Program-made: the position numbers and the translations under genes
Assembly (NCBI GenBank): GCA_049999805.1
Contig: JBNGIO010006246.1
Coordinates: 275,587 to 339,586, forward strand
Direction of reading: 5' to 3'
DNA from: Folioceros fuciformis
Taxonomy: Eukaryota; Anthocerotophyta; Anthocerotopsida; Anthocerotales
DNA: 64,000 nucleotides
Shown here: positions 47,655 through 57,203 of the stretch, in pieces
Numbering within the stretch: position 1 is the first letter of the stretch
Layout of the letters: each line of letters opens with the position of its first letter
Notes under the pieces: generated by a model
What the model saw: only the letters and a program-made list of their open reading frames with translations
Told to the model about the DNA's origin: nothing
Database searches by the model: none

Positions 47655-47800
47655 AATATAGTATGAATAGTTAGATATATAATCGGGTTTGGGGTTTAGG
47701 GGTTGGTTTAGGGTTTAGGGGTTAGGGTTTAGGGTTTAGTGTTTAGGGTTTAAACCCTAAACCCTATTTTTAAAAATATAATATGAATACTCAGATATAT
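47655..47800. repeat. Imperfect 26-bp direct repeats flanking the telomere tract
   Basis: The sequence at 47655-47680 recurs at 47775-47800 with 23 of 26 positions identical (core AATATA-TATGAATA--AGATATAT). They bracket the TTTAGGG tract on both sides, like a target-site or repair duplication. Confidence 0.75.
47684..47766. repeat. Interstitial telomeric repeat with inverted junction
   Basis: About eight degenerate TTTAGGG units run left to right and then flip at GGGTTTAAACCC (47746-47757) into CCCTAAACCCTA. TTTAGGG is the Arabidopsis-type plant telomere repeat. The G-rich to C-rich order is that expected of two telomere ends joined head to head, although the second arm is only two units. 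Confidence 0.85.
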
Positions 47801-48223
47801 TCAACAATTGTCAATGAAGTTAATATATTCTGTAAAAATATATATCCTTTACTTTTGAAGAGAAAATATTTCTATCATCGAAACATGAGGTGAAAGTTTA
47901 GCTATATATGTGAGGATCGAACCTCACTTTGCGCAAGCGAGAGGTGGGTGATTGCAGTTTTTTGCAATAGTGTCATTTTGTTGGATAGTTTGACGTAGTT
48001 TTTCAAGATGACACTTGTTAGTTATTAGTGTCTCTCCTTAGTCTTAGTGTGTTTGTTTTGTTTGACAATGTGATTATGTTCTTGTGCTTCATGTAGAAGC
48101 AAGCACTCTTTGCTCGTGGAAAGCCGAAGTTCATTTTTGTGATTTGCTCAACAACCTTTTGTAAGTTGAAGGGTTTGGGATTATTGCGTGACCTTTTCGA
48201 GTTGAAACGTTTGCAGTTATTGA

Positions 48224-49108
48224 ATGATTGAGAATGTGGTTTTTGTGTGTGCTTTGCATAGAGATAAGCATAATTATGGAGTTGATGGTGGATTTGCTTG
48301 CTTGTGCAGACCAGATTCGGCAAACATGCCCAAGAGAAGACAACCAAAATTTCATGAATATCTTCCTCCTGCGATTATACGAAAATTGTCCAAAGAAGAA
48401 CAAGCCAAGACTATCAAGGCTTGTCTGGAGTCCTTCTTGGACCTGACTCCCAAAAGAGAGTTTCCTCCCGGTAGGAATGAGAATGGCGATGGGTCGCTGG
48501 ATAATGATACCAAGCAGACCCAGTCGCTAGTCCGGGAGCAGGGGGCGAAAAATGAGAACGTTGCCGGCCATGGTGCAGGCGCCGTTGCGGATTCACAGCA
48601 CCAAGCTCCTCTGGATGGGTGTGACATGAGTCCGAGGAATATTCAAGCTTCTGAGTTTGAGGTGGGGATGCTGGACCCATCGGACAGGGAGGCCCGGCAA
48701 AGCCCGCAGATTCAAGTTCCGGATTCCGAAGCAGCTCAGGATATGGAGGGCATGGAAACAGACGGCATGTTTGAGACCCAGGCTCTTCCTCAAGCCACAA
48801 GCCCCATGGACAGTGGTTTTGCTGATTATGATGTGTTCCCTGCGCTAACAATGGGTGGAGATCACTTGGTGAGCGAGAAACTCTTGTCGGCAAACGGATC
48901 TAAAGTACAAGTACCGTCACAAGGTGGGGAGGATGCCAATTTGTTGAAGGTTCAGAAGTACCGGTTGGAGGAGCAGTTGCGAGAGATGTTATCCAGACAA
49001 GAAGCTATATCAAAGGAAATTGAAGCTACGCGCCTGAAGATTATGATTGCGGAGGCCGAAGAGGCAACAGTTGCTATCGATGGTGAGCTCCCAGGATCAG
49101 ACTGCTGA
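48224..49108 (+). CDS. Hypothetical protein with C-terminal coiled coil
   Basis: I do not recognise a family. The open frame gives 294 aa from 48224. A better start may be Met 48326, preceding the basic MPKRRQPKFHEYLPPAIIRK. Features are a basic N-terminal segment with LSKEEQAKTIKACLESF (helical), a long low-complexity, acidic and Ser/Gln-rich middle, and a predicted coiled coil near the end (LEEQLREMLSRQEAISKEIE). No cysteine pairs or catalytic motifs are seen. The 5' end lies in the AT-rich island while the body has genic composition. It could be a lineage-specific nuclear protein or a domesticated transposon piece. It may also have further exons. Confidence 0.45.
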   Translation: MIENVVFVCALHRDKHNYGVDGGFACLCRPDSANMPKRRQPKFHEYLPPAIIRKLSKEEQAKTIKACLESFLDLTPKREFPPGRNENGDGSLDNDTKQTQSLVREQGAKNENVAGHGAGAVADSQHQAPLDGCDMSPRNIQASEFEVGMLDPSDREARQSPQIQVPDSEAAQDMEGMETDGMFETQALPQATSPMDSGFADYDVFPALTMGGDHLVSEKLLSANGSKVQVPSQGGEDANLLKVQKYRLEEQLREMLSRQEAISKEIEATRLKIMIAEAEEATVAIDGELPGSDC

Positions 49109-49715
49109 GAGGATTCCAGACGCAACAACTGCGCCTCATCAGGCTGTTGCTGCTGTCTCGTTCTGTTGACGGTGTGGGAGGCGACGGGGTTGTAGCCTCC
49201 ACTGAAGATTAGAGTCGGGACCCGGGATCACAGGTTTATCCCGTAGTTGCAAGGCTAGGTTAGTTTGAGCATGCGTAGATGCTGTGGCTGGAAGACGCTA
49301 AGTGTGGTAAGCATCTTGGTGTAGCGCTCTCCATCTCAAACAAATCGCCTTGTGAAACTTTTGCTGTCGGTTCAAGTCGACTTCGTTCTGTACTCCCTTT
49401 TCGCAAGGCCAAGTCTGGTCACAGCTTGGAGTTTTGCGGGTCCAGCAACGCGCTAGAAAACAGAGCTGTGCGACGAAAGAGGACAAGATCATCGTCGAAC
49501 ACAAAGACGCAAAGCAGACGCATCTTCCTCTCATCGACCTCTGCTTGCCGCGTTGTGCTTGCCAGAGCAGCACGCTCTGCCAGCCCAATCCATTTGTGGC
49601 GGATGACAAATTCTCGTCCTTGTATGGAACCGTGAATTGTGAGACTGAGCTTTGGAAATCATCAGAACCTCTTGTGGCGTCCCAGGCCAGCCCTGCCGCT
49701 GAGCTGTAGCTTGGC
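49109..49715. other. Intergenic: promoter of the second pseudokinase
   Basis: No gene or convincing element is seen. Confidence 0.45.
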
Positions 49716-51847
49716 ATGGCGCTGGAAGCTAGCGCTGCATCAGCCCGGCTGCTGGCAGAAGGGCCAGCGCTGGAGCACAACTCCAGCTACCACTCCATTC
49801 CCGTCCTCAACATGACCACGGCGGCATGGGCAGGCGTCGCGCTTATTCTCGCCTTCTCGATCGGTGTGGCCGTGGCCGGGGCCATCAAGCTGGCATTCGC
49901 CTTGCGGAGCCTGGCAGAGGAGAAAAAGGCCATGGAGAAGGGCCACGAAGCATCCCTGAAGCAAAAAATACAGCAGATCCGGGGATTTGAGTCTCCGGCC
50001 GGTGCGGTAATCCGGACCGCGCCTCCCCCCCGCGCGGAAGCTGTGGCCAGGGTGGAGAAGGCGTCGCCAGAGCGGACGCCATGGAGCTTCGGAGCACGGG
50101 ACATGGTGGCCGAGAATCGGTACAGCGCGGTGTACCGCGTGGTGATGCCGCTCACGGGGCAGGCCGTGGCCGTGAAGCGCGTGAGCCGATGCCTGTGCCA
50201 GCGAGCTCGGAAGGACGCGGGCCGATTGCTGCGGGAGGCCAGCGTCGCTCACCCTAACGTGATGTGGCCGACCGGGTTTGTGCTCGACAAGGGCCACAGC
50301 CTGCTGTTGCTCTACCCGGAGGAGCATATTGGGAGCGGGACCTTGCGGGATCTGNNNNNNNNNNNNNNNNNNNNNNNNNNNNNNNNNNNNNNNNNNNNNN
50401 NNNNNNNNNNNNNNNNNNNNNNNNNNNNNNNNNNNNNNNNNNNNNNNNNNNNNNCTGGTGAAGGTGGACAAGTCGAGGGAAAAGTATGCTCGCGGCGGGG
50501 CTCCTGCCGGTGCAGGCTGGGACGTGGAGTCTGTGCCTTCTGACATGTCGGATCTTAGCCTGTATCCGCAGTCCACTAGCTATGAAAGCTCGGCGATGTT
50601 TTCATGTCAGGATTGGAGTGAGTCTAGATCTGCGGCGGGTAGCACGGCCCTGAGAGACGCCAGGGAGTACTTGAAGCGCATGGCGGAGACGTTCCGTGCG
50701 AGGGAAGGGAAATACTACGAATCCGAGACGGAAGGGAGCATCATCTCGTTCCGTGTTGGCTCCAAGTTCACCGCCAATTCCACAGCGTCCACAATGTCCT
50801 GGCGTGACGCACAATCTGATGTTGAGTCAGTGCGGCACGAGTCCGGACACATTGATGCAGGGAGTTTCGAGCCGGGTGGAGTTTCCGTGGCAACGAGGAA
50901 GGCTACCAGCAGCGGCGAGTATTCTGCTTGGTATGGCCATTCTTCCTTCCACCGTTCCCCGTCTAAGGATCTCCCCAAGCTTGCTGCGCATATGGATCCC
51001 TACTCTACTCCGCCAACGACACGTTTCGAAGGAGGAAGTGCGACCGGCATGAACTGTAAGACGAAAAAGCATGAGAGTCGGATACAGATACCGAAGAAGT
51101 ATAAGAGGGAGGAGCATGAGGATTGCGATTTGTTGAATTGGAGGGCCAGGTTCCAGATTGCGTTGGGGCTGGCTCGGGGACTCGCGTTTCTGCATCACAA
51201 ATGCTCGCCCCCACTCATCCACCTTGACATCTCCTCCAACACGGTGTTTGTCGACAACAACAAGCAGGCCAAGTTATGCGACGCGGAACTCAGCAACCTG
51301 CTGGATCCAGCAAATTGCAGCGTGGAAGATGGAAACGTGTTTACGGACTGTGCCTCTGAGGGCTACGTAGCGCCAGGTATACATATGTGTACGCAGCTTG
51401 CATCAATCATTAGTCTTGTCTCGTTAGCTTGCTGCTGCTGCCAGATGCATGGCAGCAGATCAAAGCTTAACAATCTGATCCGCTGTGTGGTGCGCAGAAT
51501 GTGGAACCGACATCAAGGGCGTCGCTCGTAGCTGCAATGTCTACAGCTATGGCGTTGTACTGTTGGAGTTGCTCACAGGAAAGGAGGCCAGCGGCTACAT
51601 CGACCAGCACCACAAACACCTTGTGTCGTGGGTAAAGGCAAACGCAAGCTCACAGTTGCAGTACCATGATGCCATCGTTATCTTTGATGGAAGGATCACT
51701 GATGATATGGGCTGTCTTCGGCACATGCTGTCCGTTCTGCGGATTGCTATGCTGTGCATCAGCCCTGCATCATGTAGGCCAGATATGCAGAAGGTTGTAC
51801 AGCTTTTAGAGAAATCTGACTCCAGGGGAAGATTTCGGCGCAACTGA
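49716..51847 (+). CDS. LRR-less receptor-like pseudokinase with large kinase insert
   Basis: It is a single-pass membrane protein (TM AGVALILAFSIGVAVAGAIK near residue 40) with only a short N-glycosylatable ectodomain (NSS, NMT) and no LRRs. The kinase N-lobe is present (YSAVYRVVMPLTGQAVAVKR, with the VAVK Lys). After GSGTLRDL comes a 100-N gap and then a Ser-rich segment of more than 200 residues with no kinase similarity. The fold resumes at LLNWRARFQIALGLARGLAF. HRD reads HLD (HLDISSNTVFVD) and DFG is replaced by CDAELSNLLDP. One intron (about 51376-51497) splits APG/E at the same place as in the LRR pseudokinase at 27.5-30 kb, so the two are likely paralogues of the PXC3 type. It is probably inactive and may act as a scaffold. 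Confidence 0.82.
50355..50454. other. Assembly gap (100 N) inside the pseudokinase
   Basis: The gap is exactly 100 N within the coding exon. The true length is unknown, so the size of the kinase insert is a minimum. Confidence 0.98.
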
Positions 51848-52186
51848 CTTCCTGCTCGCCAGAACGCAGGCTTCACCAAGGTGGCCATGCTTCGGCTTTT
51901 CGTAGTTGAACTGCGCGTCACTCGTTCTTGGGGAAGCCAAAAATTCCGGCAGCGATTTGACTCGTCGGCCGCCTCAATTCCCACATTTTCTGCTACCCGA
52001 GCTGACTTTTAGAACCAACTGTGCGACACGTAAGTACCATGCCCCGAAGCCTGTGTGGGAATCCTTGGGGAAATAAGCAAGTGAGTAAAAAATTGCCTGC
52101 CACTCGGTCAATGGCAAGACTTGAACATTCTCTTCCTTGGGCGCGAGGCCGAATTTGAATAAACAAAGGAAGACAACTGGGTGCGT
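51848..52186. other. Spacer between convergent pseudokinase and OXC
   Basis: It holds the 3' flanks of both genes. Nothing else is seen. Confidence 0.45.
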
Positions 52187-53994
52187 TCAGTTTCGGTGAT
52201 GCATTCGTCCGCTTTCGGACCCTGCAAATGGATCAATCGTGACATTGATAACCGCAGGTGTTCTTGCGGAGAAGGACTCTTTCAGAGCCGACTCTAGCTC
52301 CTCTGGCGTTCCTGCCAGATAGCCTTTCCCTCCAAAGGCTTCCATCATGACGTCATAGCGCGCACCTGGGACAAAGGATGTTGGTGCTGGATCGTCTTTG
52401 TGCGGCCCTGAAATATCTTCTGGTCGCCTGCGGTCGCCACCGTAAACTCCACCGTTGTTGAAAACAATGATGACCACAGGCAACTTGTAGCGCACTAGAG
52501 TCTGATGGAAGAAAACGAGGGATAAAAAATGTAAGACGCGATGTACGACACTCAACTACTGCATGACATGATCGATATTTACCTCAACTTCCATCGCACT
52601 GAACCCAAAGCCAGAGTCCCCTTCGACAGCCACAACCAGACGTCCAGGTGACACGACAGCCGCTGCAATGGCGTAACCTAAACCGACTCCCATGGTTCCC
52701 CAGGTGCCGGCATCGAGCCTTGTCCGGGGCTCAGTCTGCTCGAGAACTGACCTCCCCACATCCATAGTGTTGGCCCCCTCAGACACCAGGATCGGAGCTG
52801 GTGAGCCTTCGCCCAATATGGCATCTCGGATGATCCTCATGGGAGTCAGGAAGTTGAACGGAACAACGACTTTGGCCAGTGATGCAGCCATTCTGCTCTT
52901 GTTCACTTCAGTTTTCGACCGGACCTGTTGCACCCAAGGATGCCCACTTCCCAGCACGAATGGATCATCTTTCACGACCTTGTTCAGTTGCTGGATAACA
53001 ACTCTGGCATCGCCAACTAGTCCAACTGCGGGCTTTCTCAACTTTATCTCTGCTTCATCAATGTCGACCAGGATGAACTTGACATCCTTTGACCACTGCG
53101 GAGGTTCACCAAAATGTAGCAACCAGTTCAGACGTGCACCGACAACTAGGACCACGTCACTCTGCCCTACCACCAATGATCTGGCTGCTGCAGCAGAGAG
53201 GGGATGAGAATCAGGAAGCAACCCCTTCCCCATCGGAGTAGCCAAGAAGGGAATTCCCGTGACTTCAACAAATTGCTTGATGGCCCCCTCGGCCCTTGCC
53301 AAGGCAGCTCCTTTTCCGAACACAATCAAAGGCCGCTCTGCATTCTTCAGCAGCTCAGCTGCTTTCTCCAAGTCGGCAGATGGAACTTGCTTGGTCTCCT
53401 CTCTGGCCCATACTGGAACAAGTTTCTGAACAGAGCTCAGAAGCTTTTCTGCATCTTCCTCTGACAGCGTCTCATGTAGCACATCCGATGGTAAATCAAC
53501 ATACGTCCCACCCGGCCTGCCATCCACTGCAGCGGCCAATGCATCGGAGACAACCTTTGGGATCTCCAATATGCTCCTTGCCTTCCCAGAGTACTTCGAA
53601 AAAGGTTTCACGATTTCCACCTGGTCTAACTCCTGGAAATCGCCTTTTCCGACGTCCGCTTGTGTACTGGAACCGGATACCAAGACCAGGGGCCAAGTAT
53701 TGATGGTGGCATTACTAAGACCAGCCAAACCATGAACACAACCTGGCCCAGATACAGTGAGAAGAACACCAGGCTTGCCTGTCAAATAACCAGCCGCACC
53801 AGCTGCATACCCTGCAGATTGCTCATTGTGGAAAGCTATGAAGCGGACGCCTTCCTTCACCGCACTTGAAGCAAATGAGGTCACAGGAATCCCCACCACT
53901 CCAAACATGTGTTCCACTCCGGCCTTTGCAAAAGCCCGGGCTGCCACAACATTGCCATCCACTACTCTATGCTTGATCTCTGCCCCATTCGTTT
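52187..53994 (-). CDS. OXC: Oxalyl-CoA decarboxylase (ThDP enzyme); possibly 3' half of an AAE3-OXC fusion
   Basis: It converts oxalyl-CoA to formyl-CoA and CO2, the second step of CoA-dependent oxalate breakdown. Two exons (53994-52583 and 52501-52187) give about 575 aa, the length of Arabidopsis OXC (At5g17380). Motifs are GVVGIPVTSFA, FHNEQSAGYAAGAAGYLTG with the ThDP-activating Glu, LLTVSGPGCVHGLAGLSNA, RPLIVFGKGAALARAE, MGKGLLPD, VVGARLNWLLHFGE, DAGTWGTMGVGLGYAIAAA, and GDSGFGFSAMEVE to FNNGGVYGGDRR (the ThDP-binding GD...N motif). It ends AGSESGRMHHRN. The first exon opens after an acceptor (gcggttgcag, 53995) at TNGAEIKHRVVDGN and has no ATG of its own. It is placed 287 bp after AAE3 in a phase that would join the two. 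Confidence 0.93.
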
Positions 53995-54276
53995 CTGCAA
54001 CCGCTCAACACAAGAAATGACACTTCGTCAGGTAGCTGAATGTTGCAACCACACCACTTTCTACGATCCCTGCAGAATTCCGACAAGTGCCAGGACAAAA
54101 TACTGCCCTGCATGATGACCCTCAGGTGTCTGAGGACATAAATGTGTCCACCACATGTGCGTACCAATGCTCCAAAAACCCCGCCAGATACCAGGCTGCA
54201 GAGTTTACTCCAGATTGATGGCATGTTTACAATCGCTGAAGAACACCCCTAACAAGGTCTACGAAAAGCCAATCTG

Positions 54277-56225
54277 CTAACCTGTTTTTTCTTCTTTTTG
54301 AGAATCGGCAGGCGTAGGCAGGAAGTGTTCAGCAACCATGCGCCGCTGAATCTTGCCAGTTGCCGTCTTAGGAAGCTCTTCACCGAAAAACAAACGCTTG
54401 GGGATCTTGAATGGGGCAAGGTTGCTCCTTAGAAATTCCAAAATATCCTTGTCAGTGGCTTTTGACCCTTTAATCAACACCACTGCGGCATTCACCTGTT
54501 GCACGGTGTATTGCGAGTCAGTGGAAGCTGACATGTCTGCAAGCCCCAGTTCTAAAAAGTCATAGATAAGTCTTTGCGACGTTGAGAAGCTGTACCTCTT
54601 CACCGTACTTTTCATCTGGAGCAGCAAAAGTCACAGCCTCTGAAATTTTTGGATGCCTCAGTAGCACACCATCGACCTCAAGAGGAGATATCTTCTCGCC
54701 TGCAAAAGCGTAAAGTCAGCTGTGAGCTGTTTTTCAGCAATACCTTTACCATCACAACCTCAACATTGTGGCACCACTAGCTTACCACCGCGGTTGATGA
54801 GCTCTTTGATACGGCCAGTCAAGGTGAGGTAGCCCTCCTTGTCCAAAAACCCACGATCACCGGTATGAAACAAGCCAAACTCGAACGCAGACTTATTAGC
54901 TTCCGGATTGTTCTTGTACCCCTTGGTCACATTTGAACCCCGAATGCACACCTCACCCTGCTCTTCAGGCTTCAGAACGTTACCCTCATCGTCCAGAATG
55001 GCGAGTTCAACACCTACTGGTTTGCCAACTGTTCCCGCCTTGTGCGGTCCATGTGCCGGCAGTGGATTGGCAGTGATCTGATGACTGGCTTCTGTCATAG
55101 CGTAAGCCTCAAGCACCGGAGCCTGGAAAGCTTCCTCTAGCTTCTCCAACACCGCCGGTGCAAGACTGGAACTGCAGCTTCGGATGAACCTGAGCTTGGG
55201 ATATTCCTCCAGCGGTTTGCTCCTATGCAACGAGAGCAATATCTGATGGATGGTGGGAACCGCAGTGTACCAAGTAGCACGGTAGCCCTTTATGTCAGCC
55301 CAGAAGGTGGACGCAGAAAACCGACCTGCAGCTGGCAGAATTGCAGCCCCACCGGCCGCCAGACTCGAGAGCAATGCCGCCATCAGCCCGTGAACGTGAA
55401 ACAGAGGCATGACGATCAGAGTACGGTCAGACTCCGATAGATCATACGCTGCCTTGATGTTCAGCACTGACGTGGCCAAATTTTTTTGCGTCAGAGGAAC
55501 TCCCTTGGGCCTGCTGGTGGTCCCTGAAGTGTGGAGAAACAGCGCACCATCCTCCTCCTCAGGCTGCGGCCCTGCCACATCTTCACTCTCGGCTCCCACC
55601 TCCAGCCGTGCGCGGGACGAGAGGACGACATCCCCNNNNNNNNNNNNNNNNNNNNNNNNNNNNNNNNNNNNNNNNNNNNNNNNNNNNNNNNNNNNNNNNN
55701 NNNNNNNNNNNNNNNNNNNNNNNNNNNNNNNNNNNTCCCAATGCACCCCGGCCACCGGCAAGCCGAGTCTCGCAGCCGCAGCTTCAGCAGATGCGTTTCC
55801 CTCCTTCGCGGGGACCAGCAACAGCGACGACTCGGCATCCTTCAAATAGAACATGAATTCATCCTCCGTGTAGGCAGAATTGAAAGGAGCTGCGACCGCA
55901 CGAACCCGGATGGTTGCCAAGAACACAACCACGAACTACCCACAATGCACAAATCCGTCATTAGCACAGGCTCGGATCAAACCAATTATCCCACACTGGA
56001 GAGAGTCTTTGAGAAACCCACCTCAAGGGAATTGGGCAAGGCAAGCGACACCACAGCTCCAGGATTGACACCGACACGCCTCAGCTGGGCAGCAGCCTTG
56101 CTGACCGCAGCACCCAATTCGGAATGCGAGAGCTGGGGGCCTCTGGACGCAATCACAGCCGCATTTCTCGCGTGCTCAGCAGCAGCCTTCTCGAGCAGAG
56201 CAGTCACTGTGACAGCTAGTGCCAT
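54277..56225 (-). CDS. AAE3: Oxalate-CoA ligase (AAE3-type acyl-activating enzyme)
   Basis: It activates oxalate to oxalyl-CoA with ATP, the first step of CoA-dependent oxalate breakdown. Four exons start at Met 56225: exon 1 to about 56022, a long exon 2 (about 55940-54787) interrupted by a 100-N gap, a third around 54698-54598, and a fourth from about 54496. Motifs are AAPFNSAYTEDEF, P-loop-like LFLHTSGTTSRPKGVPLT, LFHVHGLMAALLSSL, WYTAVPTIHQILLS, RSCSSSLAP, EAYAMTEASHQI, NVTKGYKNNPEANKSAFEFG, FHTGDRGFLDKEGYLTLTGR, IKELINRGGEKISPLEVD and KTATGKIQRR with the catalytic Lys. These follow Arabidopsis AAE3 (At3g48990) closely rather than 4-coumarate-CoA ligases. After AEHFLPTPADSQKEEKT the frame meets TAG at 54277, directly behind a possible donor (ACAG/GTTAGC at 54282). 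Confidence 0.93.
55636..55735. other. Assembly gap (100 N) inside AAE3 exon 2
   Basis: The gap lies between AGVHW and GDVVLSS of AAE3. Its size is arbitrary. Confidence 0.98.
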
Positions 56226-56510
56226 TGCGGAAGCCTCCCACTTCTACGGACGGGTCGCTAGGAAGGAGGCTATTTCAACCGCTCGAAAGACTGGAGGGCC
56301 TTCCAGGGTTCCTTTCGGTACCGGAGTATCCTACGCACCTGGCCTCCTCCTGTGCATGGAGGACAGGGTAATGGGGAACGCACACGTCATAATACGCATA
56401 TGGATATTTGAGGTAGATACCTTATGGTCCACGGGAGATAGTATTTCATTCGCCAATGAAGTAACGCCCCCTTCGTTACGCAGCGTAGAAGGAAGCAACG
56501 GCCTCGAATC

Positions 56511-56610
56511 NNNNNNNNNNNNNNNNNNNNNNNNNNNNNNNNNNNNNNNNNNNNNNNNNNNNNNNNNNNNNNNNNNNNNNNNNNNNNNNNNNNNNNNNNN
56601 NNNNNNNNNN
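56511..56610. other. Assembly gap (100 N), intergenic
   Basis: Arbitrary-size gap upstream of AAE3. Confidence 0.98.
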
Positions 56611-56789
56611 GCTCCAAGTAGCCCGCCGTCCACTGACGACTAGGCTCCAAGTAGACTCTCACTGTCGTGCTGCTCTTTATTCCAGATACTTACAAAAGCT
56701 TTATTCCGGATACTGGTTAGGTTTATTCCAAATACTTACAAAAGAGCAATCTGACAAGCTTCCTCTTCAAACCCTCCACAGTTGTGTCT

Positions 56790-57110
56790 GAAGGCTAGGC
56801 TTCTCACTGAGAGCTATGTGAGAAGCACTGACAGCTATGTGAGTGTGAGAAGCACGGACAGCTATGTGACTGTGAGAAGCCCTGACCTCTCACTGAGGGT
56901 TTGAAATCTTGCTTCTCACTGAGGGTTTGAGGGGTTTGAGATCTTGCTTCTCACTGAGGGTTTGAGGTTTTGCCTTGAACACACATCCTTTGAGGTTTTG
57001 CTTGGAACACACATCCTTTGGAAAGGAGATTTTCCAAGAAGCATAGATATGTGAGATTTTCCAAGAAGCATAGATATGTGTTCCAAATGTGTGTTCCAAA
57101 GGCAGCTCTA
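56790..57110. repeat. Nested tandem repeats
   Basis: Successive short units are each duplicated two to four times: GACAGCTATGTGAGTGTGAG, CTTGCTTCTCACTGAGGGTT, GAACACACATCCTTTG, and TTTTCCAAGAAGCATAGATA. The array looks like repeated slippage or template switching spreading along the sequence. Confidence 0.8.
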
Positions 57111-57121
57111 GACTTAGTTTT

Positions 57122-57203
57122 CACCTTTCTACTTTTATTTCACTTGTATCATTACTAATGCGACCTTTCTACTTTCATTTCACTTGTACCATTACTAATG
57201 CGG
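57122..57203. repeat. 41-bp tandem duplication
   Basis: Two adjacent copies start CCTTTCTACTTT and end TACTAATGCG, differing at only a few bases. It is non-coding. Confidence 0.8.

Larger units (their letters stand above)
46260..48223. other. AT-rich gene-free island
   Basis: It is strongly AT-rich (about 46500-48050), unlike its flanks. It contains the interstitial telomere tract at 47684-47766 and a short repeat of GACATCC/AAGCTTA near 47150-47235. A B-box-like GGTTCGATCC occurs on the minus strand near 47918, without an A box. No gene is supported. Confidence 0.6.

Noticed and set aside
47880-48010. GGTTCGATCC on the minus strand, resembling a tRNA or SINE B box
   Set aside because: There is no A box or cloverleaf pairing at the right distance.
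48414-48893. 159-residue minus-strand frame
   Set aside because: It is the antisense shadow of the better plus-strand coiled-coil ORF.
49740-50576. 278-residue minus-strand frame across the gap
   Set aside because: It is the shadow of the pseudokinase. The Pro/Arg-rich translation comes from the GC-rich coding strand, and its length is inflated by N.
55531-56643. 370-residue plus-strand frame
   Set aside because: It spans two N gaps and is antisense to AAE3 exons.
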